Assembly: GCA_037043455.1 (NCBI GenBank)
Contig: JAWPHD010001217.1
Coordinates: 62,001 to 126,000, forward strand
Reading direction: 5' to 3'
DNA from: Cyrtodaria siliqua
Lineage: Eukaryota > Mollusca > Bivalvia > Adapedonta > Hiatellidae
DNA: 64,000 bases
Shown one piece after another: positions 12,229 to 23,376 of this stretch. Below the pieces are notes generated by a model. That model did not search any database. It was given only the letters and a program-made list of their open reading frames with translations, and was not told the DNA's origin. Made by a program: the position numbers and the translations under genes. Positions within the stretch are counted from its first letter, which is position 1; each line of letters opens with the position of its first letter.

Positions 12229-12462
12229 CACCAAACCTCACTCTTACCCTATCGCACCAAACCTCACTCTTACCCTATCGCACCAAACCACACTCTTATC
12301 CTATCGCACTAGACCTCACTCGTACCCTATCGCACCAAACCTCACTCTTACCCTATCGCACCAAATCTCACTCTTACCCTATCGCACCAAACCACACTCT
12401 TATCCTATCGCACTAGACCTCACTCGTACCCTATCGCACCAAACCTCCCTCTTACCCTATCG
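12229..12462. repeat. 26-bp minisatellite, nine copies
   Basis: The unit CACCAAACCTCACTCTTACC + CTATCG is present nine times without gaps. Variants fall in a four-unit order: plain, plain or T variant, CCACACTCTTATCC, then CACTAGACC...CTCGTACC, giving a 104-bp higher-order repeat that occurs about twice. The unit matches the inverse of a motif in the 3' region of the Penelope-like copies at 57905 and 62170. Confidence 0.9.
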
Positions 12463-12627
12463 TCAACCCAATAAAACCCAATGTTAAAATATTTACACAT
12501 GCAAATAAAGACCCCCCCGCCCCGCCCCCCCCGCCAGCCTCTAACAAATTTTGCAGCATTACTTGGTAATATAACACAGCCAAAAGCCAAATACGTCTAA
12601 ATGTTTCTACTCTTGCCGCATCGAACT

Positions 12628-12735
12628 AATAGGATTATTACTGGAGTTATTCGTCTCACCGCGAGTAGATACAATAGGATTATTACTGGAGTTATTCGTC
12701 ACACCGCGAGTAGATACAATATGATTATTACTAGA
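12628..12735. repeat. 45-bp tandem repeat, about 2.5 copies
   Basis: AATAGGATTATTACTGGAGT with TATTCGTC and ACCGCGAGTAGATAC recurs at 45-bp spacing. Confidence 0.8.
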
Positions 12736-13639
12736 GTACTAAGTAGCAATACATGTTTGTTGTTCCATCGTCAGAAAACAGAAGAGCTTCATGTGGGTAA
12801 CTAAATAGTATTGATGGGTATATAATAAAGTACTTATTTGCACAGATTTAGATCAAACAGTTATATTTTAAGCGCTTGTTTCCTGCCGTTACATACACGA
12901 GATACAAGCGAGATATAGATACTATAAATCTTCAATGGTTACAATTCAGACTTAAATTTTGTACTCTTTTTACACGTATACGCATAACTTGTTTTAGACT
13001 TGTAACTGGTATTACACCAGAACCCTCTGACATGTGTTATTCTCCGACATTTCGATATAATAGAAGGAATGAAACAATGTTCTGCGTTGACTGTTAACAT
13101 CAAACTAAGTTTTATCACATACTTCCCTACCTATATGTTGTTTTTGAATATACGATACAACATAGACCTAGCTAGTCATATCAATCAGGATTTCGTTGCC
13201 CGGCAATAAAGCTTTATCACACGCGTGTTATAGAGGGTAAAAAATGTCATATCACGGAAATAACCAAATGTTCATCAATTCTTTTACCGGAGTGATACGG
13301 AAATAACCGATTAGTTACGATTGTATACGATTTATCACGGGTATTGCGTGTCTTCTGCGTTTCATTAGTTACTTCCATCCTGTTTTCGCGGCAGATTGTT
13401 GGCTATAGAATCATTATCCGTGGATAAAATAAACACTTATGACAATTCACCTTGATTAGAAAATTACAAATTCAATTGAATTCATTTTCAATAATATTTC
13501 GGACAAAAATAAATGTTGTGTACCACTAACGCGACAGACATGAGCACATCAGAATGGACTAGATCTAAACCGTTTTTCTCCCTGGAAAACAGCGTGGTGA
13601 GTGAGCTGAAGTTGAAATTTCGACAAGGCTCAAGTATAT
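12736..13639. other. Unannotated DNA
   Basis: No supportable gene, RNA or repeat is seen. The missing last CUB exon could lie here or further left, but I could not recognise it. Confidence 0.35.
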
Positions 13640-13838
13640 GATCAATACAATAAAAAATGTGTATTTTCATATCACACCCTATATCAGGCCTGAGACCCAT
13701 ATTAGCCCTCGAGCTAAAGCTTTCGGGCTGATATGGCGTCTCAGGCCTGATGCCTGATAAAGCTCTCGGGCTGATAAGGCGTCTCAGGCCTGATATGAGG
13801 TGTGATATGAAAATACCCATTTATTATTCTCTAATTAT
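13640..13838. mobile_element. Foldback/palindromic element, about 200 bp
   Basis: The left arm GTATTTTCATATCACACCC and ATCAGGCCTGAGACCC pairs with GGCGTCTCAGGCCTGATAT and GGTGTGATATGAAAATACCC. Inside, GCCCTCGAGCTAAAGCTTTC and GATAAAGCTCTCGGGC also pair. A third TCTCAGGCCTGAT copy is present near 13738. There is no coding frame. Confidence 0.75.
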
Positions 13839-14628
13839 TTACTACACATCTATAAAACACACTTTGGATGTAAATCCTGTATAGGCTGAGTCAGTGAAAT
13901 CAGTTGACTGTAAACATAAATATTACGTTATATTTACTACACATCTATGAAACACACTTTGGATCTAAATCCTGTTAATCCAATAGAGCCTGATTCAATG
14001 TCATCAGTTGAAAACCGAATCAACGTCTGAGTTCCTGTTGTCGTAAACGTTGCAGGGATATTTGAGCCGCAGAGCCTTTCAATAAAACAAAACGTGTAGG
14101 TTTAATAGTGGATATTTATTTTTTGAGGTGAATAACAGATTTTATTTCATTAAGAAGTGAGCAACCCTTATAATTTCACGACTGATAATTTCACGAAGCA
14201 TACAAAACGATATTTTAAATGATTATGTTATGCCTTAAATATAATCAAATTGTGTGCAAAAAGGTATTTTTGGCGTCTTGTGAAGTTCCTATTTTTAATC
14301 CACAGTTACTTCTAAAATGTTGATCCACATTGCTTAGTACTGCTACTTCACCAGAAGTCATCGAGAGTGATTAATATAAGTTGAAAGAACTTGTTTCGCA
14401 ATCGATGCTAAGTTGCGTTTATAAGTGTTTTCAGTGTCAATGCCAATTTTTTCAAAATATCATTCTCTAGGAATATGCAAATAAAAACCAACTTGTTTAA
14501 ACGAAATACTACAATTTGCTGCATTGAAGGAAAACACATAAAGTATGCGATATAATTTGTCAAAAGCAAAACCAAACCAAAACAGTAAACTCTTGATATC
14601 TGACAATTAAAAACTAATAAATGCATAC
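13839..14628. other. Unannotated DNA, probably intron of the CUB gene
   Basis: CTACACATCTATAAAACACA-type sequence is duplicated near 13840 and 13938. Nothing else is recognisable. Confidence 0.4.
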
Positions 14629-14729
14629 CTGACTGCTTCGGGACTTGCACTTGTAGGACCGTCATATACGTACACAGCATCAAACTCGCAAGTGTCATCA
14701 ACTTCAATGTCAACGTCAGAAAATGTGAT
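14629..14729 (-). CDS. CUB domain, second exon
   Basis: The 101-bp exon follows a TTTATAG acceptor, enters in phase 0, and ends at a GTATGC donor in phase 2. It encodes ITFSDVDIEVDDTCEFDAV, then YVYDGPTSASPEAV. The pattern of hydrophobic-F-x-D-x-D-I-E-x-x-x-x-C-E-x-D-x-V-x-V-Y-D-G is diagnostic for the middle of a CUB domain, including the acidic calcium-site residues. The remaining strands (the LG-x-x-C-G region onward) must be in a further exon at lower coordinates, which I could not identify. Confidence 0.72.
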
Positions 14730-15109
14730 CTATAAAATGTCACAAGTAGGTAAGACAGTGTATTATTATTCAAGAGTAAAACACAACCAAGTATTGACAC
14801 GAGCTAACATTTTAATGTCTGTATCGTTTTGCTTAGATCCAAGTTGTATATTCGTACATTATGGTGACAAATACAATATTCACACCTCATCTCAAATGTA
14901 CACCCATCTTACAAGCTACTAGAAAAGTAACTATAGACTGATGTTAAAATAACGTCATCGAAAATGTATAATAACACGATATCAAAACAACATGAATTAG
15001 CATATGTTAATTTTGATTAAATGGAGGATAATTGATAAAATTGTGTCATAAAATACTAATGACAAATTAGATTATTATACTTTGTACCAATAAAAGGTCA
15101 AATTAAAAT

Positions 15110-15915
15110 TCGCCTACTCACAATAATACCTATATAGAGGAGTATAACTGATAGAACTCTTACCGTTATGGAGGATGGTAACTAAGTAAGAGACTTAGAA
15201 ATCTCTGACCTATACAGAAGACGATAACTGTCGGAACACTTACCGATATAAAGGAGGATATATAACAGACCTCTACAACTATAGAGGAGGATAACTAACA
15301 GAGTGCCTTAGAAAGCACTTAATAAAATAAAGGAAAAGTATTTAACATAATACTTACCGATATAGAATAATAGGCTATCGGCTAACTGATAGTTAGCCCT
15401 AGAATACTCTTACATATACAGAGAAGATAAGACCTTACCGACATAGAGGAGGCTAACAAACAGAACCCTTACCGATATAGAGGAGGAAAACTAACATAAC
15501 ACTTACCGATATAGAGGAGGATAACCAACATAACACTTACCGATATAGAAGCGAATTACTTACATAACACTTACCGATATAGAGGATGGTAACTAACAAG
15601 CACTTACCAATACAGAGACAATAAAGAAAGCACTTAACAATACAGAGACAATAAACAGAAACCCTAAAATATCACTTACCTATATAGGGGATAACGAACA
15701 GATCACTTACCGATATAGATGAGTGCTACAAACAGAACCCTTATCGATATAGAGGAGGAAAACCAGCAGAACCCTTACCGATAAAGAAGTGTCCATCTCA
15801 AATTGAGCACTTGAAAATTCTTACCTATCCAGAGGAGAGAAACAGAACCCTTACCGAACAATAATCGCTAGAAAGCACTTACCAATACAGAGACAATAAA
15901 CAGAAACCCTAGTAG
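15110..15915. repeat. Degenerate tandem array in the CUB intron, unit about 36 bp
   Basis: The core CTTACCGATATAGAGGAGG followed by ATAACTAACAGAAC recurs at about 32-40 bp. The 12-mer CTTACCGATATA is exact seven times. On the minus strand it reads TATATCGGTAAG, identical to the end of the CUB exon at 16802 plus its donor. Confidence 0.8.
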
Positions 15916-16260
15916 ACGTTTTTTATTACGTAATTAATCCGCATTGTTTGAGGTGTCATTCTTTGAAATGTACGCCTTTTCAAAGCTGTTTTAAGTCAAT
16001 ATCTTTCTCTAGATGTTAAGTATTCGTGAGGTTTTAAAATTATGTGTTGTCCGACTCTGATTCTGAATGTTGATTCGTGTGTTGTTTTTTCTCTCGGCAA
16101 AATCCTACACAATTTGTCTAATACATGCATATGTTTTGTGACTTGTTCATAATTTCACACACGATTAGTGTAGTCTTTTATAAATACACTCAAGCTTGTA
16201 TTAGAGCTTGGAATAAACGTACGCATAGTACTTGATAGTGTTCATGCACCACTGAAAATA

Positions 16261-16501
16261 TACTACTCAAAATTCGCTAAGGATCACTTTTATTCTTCCA
16301 TATAATTTTATTAAAAATTAATTCACAATAACGATAATAATTTCATTGATACTTCAACAATTTCACAATTTGAATCAAGTTATGAGATCACATGACCATA
16401 CACTGCCCTAAATAATTGCATGTAAAATTGAAATAATGCTATTTATTTCAGTAAGAAATTTAGACAGCAAAAAGGTGATCCTTAGCAAATTTTGAGTAGT
16501 A
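16261..16501. mobile_element. TA-flanked TIR MITE, 241 bp
   Basis: About 31-bp terminal inverted repeats: TACTACTCAAAATTCGCTAA at the left and TTAGCAAATTTTGAGTAGTA at the right, continuing with GGATCAC/GTGATCC. TA lies outside both ends, as expected for Tc1/mariner-type insertions. There is no transposase frame. Confidence 0.75.
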
Positions 16502-16801
16502 TATATACACATGAGGCTAGGCTACTTTCAACACATTGAAAGTGCTCCATGTAAAGTATTCACTCGATTTATTGACATTAAAATATAATTATAATTATAA
16601 GGAAACAGGTTGTAGCACCAGGGAACACGGCAAAAAAGATAAACAGTTTCTCATTGTTTTAATGGCGTTGATGTCAGTCGTAATAATAGGAGCCTAACAG
16701 AAAGATTGTCCTATGGTTAATATAATTTTACGTGAGGACAACTTGCAATTAGCCCTGTTCATTTCGTATAAGTATAGAGAATGAATGAATATACATCTTA
16801 C

Positions 16802-16890
16802 CGATATACGTTTTCCTTCCGGGGCTTCAAAATACCAACGGTAGTCCATGTTGTCTGTGTACTTTGCGGCAGATATTGTAACGACGTCAT
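16802..16890 (-). CDS. CUB domain, first exon
   Basis: The 89-bp exon lies between an ATTTCAG acceptor and a GTAAGA donor. It enters in phase 1 and leaves in phase 0. It encodes DVVTISAAKYTDNMDYRWYF and then EAPEGKRIS. The Y-x-x-N...W-x-F-x-A-P-x-G-x-x-I pattern is the core of a CUB domain. The cysteine that usually precedes the tryptophan is tyrosine here, so the first CUB disulfide is probably absent. It continues in frame into 14629-14729. It was too short to be called as an ORF and was recognised from the protein pattern plus splice sites. Confidence 0.72.
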
Positions 16891-17129
16891 CTGAAATAAC
16901 ACAGAAAATACTCGTACTATATTAAATAACACTAAACATACATGAACATTTTAACCATATTGACAAGTCACGTCAAAGGAGCTCACGTTCTCCTATCTAC
17001 ACGGTGAATATACTTTTAGATCAGATGATATGATGTTTTATTACATACTTTCCAGTGAAATGTGGATTTTATGATTAAAATAAACCCTTATATTTTCATT
17101 GTTTGTATTTCACATGTGAAACTATAATA

Positions 17130-17400
17130 TATTTTCACTCAAAATGACGTCATGCAATTGTTGACGTTGTTGACGTATTGACGTCATTGTTTTGGCGCAT
17201 TATATTTTTTTCTGCATAAATGTCCAGGTTGTGAGTATGTAATAAATAGAATATTTGTTGGTTTGTCTTGAATATAGGATTTATTTTCATCTCGAAGTGA
17301 GAAAACGCAACTATTTTCACTCGTACTAAAGCACTCGTGAAAATATAAGTTTACTCACTTCTCGATGAAAATAAATATTATATTCACTCAAAACAAACAA
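17130..17400. mobile_element. Foldback element with GACGTCA module, copy 2
   Basis: GACGTCAT-type sites at 17146-17186 precede GTAATAAAT (about 17238) and then a palindrome starting AGAATATTTGTTGG. Arms include TTATTTTCATCTCGAAGTGA and TCACTTCTCGATGAAAATAA. The inner loop TTTTCACTCG...CGTGAAAA is also paired. The layout equals that at 8085-8320 and 52550-52939, but the palindrome sequence is different. Confidence 0.65.
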
Positions 17401-17429
17401 ATATACTGTCTCTGTCTAAAAAAACAAAT

Positions 17430-17650
17430 AAATAATGTACGTCGGCTTTGTACCGCCAGTGGCCTACGTTGCCACTGACCGTTCCAAGGCGGTAGCCCTA
17501 TTGTCAACCCTTTTGTGTTTGTGATGTCGTTTGCATTTTTTATTACTTTTGCCTTCTCGTTTGTCTGTTTTCGTGTTTGTTTTTGTGTTTTGCTGTTGAC
17601 TGTCGTCCTTGAATGCTGCTTTCCCTGTCCGATATTTTTATCTGTCTTTG
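17430..17650 (+). mobile_element. Penelope-like 3' region fragment
   Basis: CCACTGACCGTTCCAAGGCG followed by GTAGCCCTATTGTCAACCC and GTGTTTGTGATGTCGTTTGC matches 57960-58140 and 62225-62410. No coding part is attached. Confidence 0.65.
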
Positions 17651-18174
17651 TGTCAACAGTTAAACGTTAACATACCGACCAGTTATCAGAGAAAGTTTTA
17701 AAGTACCGTTGTTTTTAAGTTATAAATCCAGAAATCAAATCGAGAGTAAAGTGAGCGGTGGTGGGTGGTATCTTCGAACTGTAACAGATTAATTCTGTAA
17801 ATGCAATTTAAGGCTTGGAACTAAATTATACATTAGTGGTAAAATATATATGAACAAAGAAGACACATAACACCTTTTACTTCTAAGGTGACGATATATA
17901 CATGTATACTAATACGAACTTTGAACACACTGTACACTTTTGATTTACATTCGATTGTCATAAACATCATTAATTGGTAATGAAAACAAATGAATTGCAC
18001 GTGTACCAAACTTGAATATAACTCATCCGAAACCGAATCGAACAAACGTGATGTGCAGTTTTGTTGGGATACGGTTCAAGTGTACACATACGAAACTTCA
18101 TTGCAAAAAAGAAAGAAACAAACACATACATTTAAAATATATGGGAACATAAGGAATTTAGTATAGTAACGTAC
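17651..18174. other. Intron DNA of the EGF/CUB gene
   Basis: Nothing is recognised here; the frames are random. Confidence 0.4.
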
Positions 18175-18330
18175 CTTGACATCCAACCGAGCAGTTAAAG
18201 TTTCCATGACACTGGCACGTTGTTACATATCGAACAACTCCATCATTATACAATGATGTCGATCCATCCTGTATGCAGCCTTCTACCAAATCAATTGGGC
18301 ATACAACACCCGATATCGGGATGCATGTAA
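18175..18330 (-). CDS. Cys-rich exon, VWC-like module
   Basis: This exon of 156 bp lies between a GTTTCAG acceptor and a GTACGT donor and is phase 1-1, like the EGF exons. It encodes a 52-residue module with eight cysteines: TCIPISGVVCPIDLVEGC, then IQDGSTSLYNDGVVRYV, then TTCQCHGNFNCSVGCQ. The YNDG...C-x-C-x-G...C....C layout resembles the first half of von Willebrand factor C modules, but I cannot assign the family firmly. The last cysteine may take the place of the first CUB cysteine, because the next exon continues directly into a CUB domain. A partial copy of the exon lies just upstream (18365-18430). Confidence 0.62.
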
Positions 18331-18364
18331 CTGAAACATATAGAAGCAAGCTATATGTAAAATC

Positions 18365-18430
18365 AAATGATGTCGACCCATCCTGTGTGCAACCTTCTAA
18401 CAAATTAATTGGACATACACTGCATGTAAC
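18365..18430 (-). pseudogene. Partial duplicate of the Cys-rich exon
   Basis: The minus strand repeats the acceptor and the first part of the exon at 18175-18330: ATATGTTTCAG, then frame VTCSVCPINLLEGC and TQDGSTSF. It lacks the SGV segment near its start and loses homology before the YNDG half, and no donor follows at the matching place. It therefore looks like a truncated exon duplicate with a live-looking acceptor. Confidence 0.6.
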
Positions 18431-18529
18431 TGAAACATATGGAAATAAGAATATAAGTCGAACAGGAAATGCAGCTTTCACAGAACACAGTAAACCCAAA
18501 AACACGCAAAAGGACAAACATGAATGGCA

Positions 18530-18676
18530 AAGTTAACAAGACAAAAGGCATATGACGTCGCACACACACAACGGGTTGGCAATAGGGCTACCTCCTTGGA
18601 ACGGTCAGCCACTGTGGGTTTAAACCAGGTTCTATGGTGCACCAAACCTCAAACTTACCCTACTGTCATCCCAATA
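18530..18676 (-). mobile_element. Penelope-like 3' region fragment, inverse
   Basis: It holds GGGCTACCTCCTTGGAACGG and GGTGCACCAAACCTC, the inverse of the sequence at 57905-57990. It lies in the intron upstream of the Cys-rich exon. Confidence 0.6.
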
Positions 18677-20360
18677 AACGAGTACAGAAACTCGGGCCGA
18701 TATAAAATTATTGTTAGAATCTCATAAAAATTATGGTAAAATGTGGGGCAGGGTGTGAAATGTTATTTTTTATTTTTATCAGTTTTAATCCAAAATTGCT
18801 GTCATTTTAAAGAAATTTGTGGTCGAAAGGCAACTCGGGAAGGAAGGGGATGAGAATCTAGCAATTTTTATTGTGGCCTCATTTCAATTTATTTTTTATT
18901 GATATTTCATTTGTATATCTGAATTTAATCTAAGTTATTTTATAATGACGTTCAAATTAAAATTTTAATATCCAAATAATGGAAGATAAAATGAAAACAA
19001 TTTCCCTCACCCTGTCCTCCATGCGAGGGGAGCCCATAAACCAATAGGGGGCAGGGCGGGGGCGCATCATTGATATAGGTGTAGATTTGATAAAACAAAA
19101 CAACAGACATATGTAAAAAAACAACAACACATTCTGGTCGTGGACATGCTGAGGTGGAGGGGGATGGTTGAGGGGGTGGGGGGGGGGGGTCGAGAGGTGG
19201 GGGTTGTGCGAGAGGTGGGGGTTGTGCGGCGAAACAAATTTATACATTTATCAAACAAAACTACATAGAGATATGTAAAATAAAAAACATTCGGGTGGTG
19301 GTTATGATCGGGTAGGGGGATGGTTGGGTGATGGCTGGGGGTGGGGTGCGGGGCACAACACAGCTATAGGTATAGAATTGATAAACCAAAACAACACAGA
19401 TATATGTAAAGGTTTTTAGAGTGGGGGGGGGGGGGGGTAACATATATATATGTATCAGAATTGACTACAAATTTATACAAAGATTACGAATATTAAAGTC
19501 CTCAACTCGAGTACGGGCGGTGCGAGTATAGAAACTCGGGCCGATATAAAATTATTGGTAGAATCTCATACAAATTATGGTAAAATGTGGGGCAGGGTGT
19601 GAAATGTTATTTTTTATTTTCATCAGTTTTAATCCAAAATTGCTGTCATTTTAAAGAAATTTGTGGTCGAAAGGCAACTCGGGAAGGAAGGGGATGAGAA
19701 TCTAGCAATTTTCATTGTAGCCTCATTTCAATTTTTTTTTATTGATATTTCATTTGTATATCTGAATTTAATCTAAATTATTTTATAATGACGTTCAAAT
19801 TAAAATGTTAATATCCAAATAATGGAAGATAAAATGAAAACAATTCCCCTCCCCTGTTCTCCCATGCGAGGGGAGCCCATAATCCAATAGGGGCAGGGCG
19901 GCGGCGCTTCATTGATATAGGTGTAGATTTGATAAAACAAAACAACAGACATATGTAAACCAAAGCAAAAAAACATTCGGGTCGTGGACATGCTGGGGTG
20001 GAGGGGGATGGTTTGGGGGGTAGGGTGTGGGGAGAGGGGGTTGTGGGGCGAAACAAACTTATAAATTAATAAAACAAAACTACATAGAGATATGTAAAAA
20101 AACAACACATTCGGGTGGTGGTTATGATCGGGTAGGTGGATGGTTGGGTGATGGTTGGGGGTGGGGTGCGGGGGCACAACACAGCTATAGGTATAGAATT
20201 GATAAACCAAAACAACACAGAAATATGTAAAGGTTTTTAGAGTGGGGTGGGGGGCTATATGTGTCAGAATTGACCAAAACAACACAGAAATATGTAAAAA
20301 AAACTGTGTGAGGGGGTTGAGGGGGAGGGGGCGGGTGGCAGGAGGGAGCCCATGCCCCAA
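18677..20360. repeat. Tandem duplication of a G-rich block, unit about 840 bp
   Basis: The unit beginning GAGTATAGAAACTCGGGCCG occurs at 18677 (as GAGTACAGAAACTC) and again at 19528. Each unit contains GATAAAACAAAACAACAGAC, a G-rich section, GGTGGTTATGATCGGGTAGG and CAAAACAACACAGATATATG. Internal sub-units also recur. Long G runs occur at 19153-19215, 19420-19440, 19998-20045 and 20310-20345. Frames read on the minus strand (proline-rich, FFYIC repeats) mirror the repeat and are not genes. Confidence 0.8.
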
Positions 20361-20399
20361 TATGGGTCAGGTATGATTAAGATGCATAATGCTATAAAA

Positions 20400-21042
20400 A
20401 ATCCCAAACCAAAATGTTATAGATACATACATCAGCTTACACGCAAACCTTGATCTCCCTTTATTGCACATTTTATGGGTCATCACAATTTGGGTTCCAT
20501 GGGAGCCCAGAATTTGTAGAAGACAAACTTACTTACGCGACCCTTTTCAACATACTATAAGGAAACCAATTCCCAAATTTAGTTAAGCTAAAACAAGAAA
20601 TGTTAGAGATATAGACCTGTAAACACAGCCTACAGGCAAAGTTTGATGTGAAATGAGACACATTTTAAGGGCTATCAGAATTTGGGTTCCATGGGACCCC
20701 AGGTGTTACAGGAACCAAAATTAATTCAGCAGCCCTTAAGATAATGATATAAGGAAGTTCATGGCCAATTTGGTTGTGTGCAAAAGATATAGACTTGTAA
20801 ACACAGCTTACACGTACAATTTGATGTGAAATGGAACACATTTTAAGAGCTTTAAGATAATGCTATAAGGAAGACCGTGGCCAAATTTGGTTGTGCTAGG
20901 ATAAGAAATGTAAGAGACAAAGACTTGTAAACACAGCTTATCCGCAAACCTTGATGTGGGACATCGACGCCAACGCCGGCGACGACACCGACGCCGGGGT
21001 GATTACATAAGCTCTCTTATTCTTCGAATAGTCGAGTTAAAA
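20400..21042. repeat. Degenerate tandem repeat with CGACGCC-rich end
   Basis: Units around GACTTGTAAACACAGCTTAC and TTTGGGTTCCATGGGA recur three to four times. The block ends GACGCCGGGGTGATTACATA, then TTATTCTTCGAATAGTCGAG. This last part is the inverse of sequences at 45537-45575 and 47090-47115. Confidence 0.65.
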
Positions 21043-22900
21043 CCGAATAAGTTGAATACGTTGAGACACATAGACCCCATAAGAAGTTGCTCGGGGAACA
21101 ACCCCATCTAAATGGGTATAATTAACAATATCAAAATTAAAATCTTCTCTCTTTGTCATATATTTTCCTAATTATTTCACCATTTTCAATAGAGGGATGT
21201 AAATCGAGAAAACAAGCTTAATATCAAAAATATTAGCTTTGTTAAGTTGAAGATCTTGAGGTTATATATTATTAACGATAGTATAAAAGAAACGGTTGTC
21301 AGTGTTCCATATGTCATCCAGATACCGAGAGGTGTCATTAAAGGCTTCAGAAACACATGCCTGGGTATCTGGTGAAAGACTCAACATGACATCTCTTTCA
21401 TAGCAATATAAAAACAAATCTGCGACAAGGGGTGCACAGTTCGTACCCATAGGGATACCGACCATTTGTCTATAAACGATAGTTCCATACCTGACGAAAA
21501 TATTATCTAATAGAAAAATAAGGGATTTACAATATTCATGGCAAGTCCACATAGTGTAATTGTCCAAAACTACCGTTAGTAAAAAACGCTTTAATATTGT
21601 TACAGGCCAAAAATGTAGTATTTTCCCTAGAAAAAGATTTTTGAATGAGAGCAATAAGCTCCTTGATAAGGTTTTGTGGTAAAGTTGTATATAGTGTAGA
21701 ACAATCATAAGTACTTATAGATGAAGCTTGACGTTTATTGCAAATTTTATCAAGAACGTCGCCTGAATGTTTAATAGACCAAAATAAATTAATCCCACAG
21801 TTTTCATGAGTTTTTGCACACTATTGTTTAACGTGATCTTTAACGGCAGTAAGACATGATGTGAAACGTTTAGAGATATTTGTAGTGGTGCAAGAACTAG
21901 AATTGGGCTTTATATGGTTGTTTGTGTAATTTGGGAATCCAGTACATCGTTGGAAGTCTGTTTTGCTTTTTGTCTACTCCAGCCTTGAAAATCTTACACT
22001 AAGTGATATGCGTCGAAACAACATTATCTTCAGTAAATTGCACTGGAGTATACGAATTAGTACTCCCGAGTTCCTGAGATAACATTGACGTAATGGAGGC
22101 GTCAACAATAATTATATTATTATTAGCTGCTTTATCAGCAGGAAATAAAACAAACTTATTATTAAATTCCTGGATTCCCGATTTTAAAAAACGAAATGAA
22201 AACCTAAGTCTAGGGGGAAGTAGGGAGGGGTTAGCCGTATAGAAGTTAATACGGGTATCTATGATGTTAAAAACAGTATTTGTCCAAATAGAAAGGGAGT
22301 TAGGGTCAGTATGTTCTCTACCACCCCCATTTAATACTAAAATCCTCAAAGGATTGGGCGAATTGAGCACGACATGCATTACAATTAATCACAGAAGGCA
22401 AGCTATACTTCGGACCTTTAGAAAACAAATGCCGAATACGTTTATCTATAATATCAAAATTACCAGTAATGACATGACCGGCCCGAGCATAGCAAAATTT
22501 AGATGTTCTATTCTCGCATTCCTTAGGAGTGTTATTTACTATATCAAGGTCAGACACTATATTGTTGTAGTTGAAACTCATATTTCTAATTGTTTTTTTG
22601 TACTTATAACAATTTATAGGATTTTCGGATTTTTCTAAATATTTAGAAATAGATTCAACAACACGATTATCTCGAAAAATACTTTGTATATAAATAAAAT
22701 AAATGCCCTAATTAAGATAAAGAATTTTTGGAAAATGTCTGACGTGATCAGATTCCTTGTCAATATGGGATCGGAGCACATGCTGCGTATAGGTTTGAAT
22801 TATGGAAGAGGTATTATACAAAGGATCTGTTCAAAGAAAATGTTGTCAGCTTCCTCGTCAATCAGCTTAATGCTACACAATCCCGATAAAAGGCACACTA
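21043..22900 (-). pseudogene. Penelope-like reverse transcriptase pseudogene, nearly complete
   Basis: Read on the minus strand from about 22890 to 21043, the conserved pieces appear in order but in different frames. N-terminal: FYRDCVALS near 22880; KECENRTSKFCYARAGHVI and RIRHLFSKGPKYSLPSVI at 22318-22581; IQEFNNKFVLFPADKAANNN at 22000-22200. RT motif 1: PTMYWIPKLHKQPYKARF near 21940. Motif A: YDCSTLYTTLP near 21700. Motif B: GIPMGTNCAPLVADLF near 21440. Motif C: SRYLDDI near 21320. C-terminal: REDFNFDIVNYTHLDG near 21110. At least four frame breaks and stops make it inactive. It sits in the intron between the EGF and Cys-rich exons, on the same strand as the gene. Confidence 0.78.
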
Positions 22901-22944
22901 GAACTGAACAAATATAACGGTTATTACGCATATTGTACTAAGTG

Positions 22945-23010
22945 ATTACTTTATACGTGTGGGTTCATATATATACTGTATACGTGTGGGTTCATATATA
23001 CAACATGCGC
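22945..23010. repeat. Short tandem repeat, about 33 bp, two copies
   Basis: TATACGTGTGGGTTCATATA occurs twice in a row. Confidence 0.7.
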
Positions 23011-23344
23011 ACTGCCTAAATTCACTGAATATTAATGAGATAAGGCGGTACTGTATGAGACGCTTCGGGTACTTTGTGAATCGACCACTGGTCTTATAAC
23101 GGGTATAAAAGCGAATTTTAGCAGACGGCATTTTACCACCGAACTGATGAGACCAAACTTCAGTAGAAGATCTAATAGGAAATACAAGTCATTAGAAACT
23201 GAAAATGAAGCTAAAGATGTACTTACTCAAACAACATTATAGGTCCATATTTATATATAATCCAAAACAAAACCTATAAATAAACGTAGCGGCCTTTTAA
23301 CAAAGACCTTTTCCAACTATCCCGTTGCATCTATACAAATAATC

Positions 23345-23376
23345 CTCCATTTGTATGTGTGTGTGTGTGTGTGTGT
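23345..23376. repeat. GT microsatellite
   Basis: Uninterrupted GT repeats follow TTTGTAT. Confidence 0.9.

Noticed and set aside
12210..12416. Repeat protein ORF
   Set aside because: It is the translation of the 26-bp minisatellite; the frame exists only because of the repeat.
18158..18517. Single 119-codon ORF spanning the Cys-rich exon and its duplicate
   Set aside because: Splice sites and phase show that only 18175-18330 is exon; the ORF runs through intron sequence between the two acceptors.
19800..20360. Proline-rich 186-codon ORF on the minus strand
   Set aside because: It mirrors the G-rich duplicated block and breaks in the sister copy at 18957-19443; no domain is seen.
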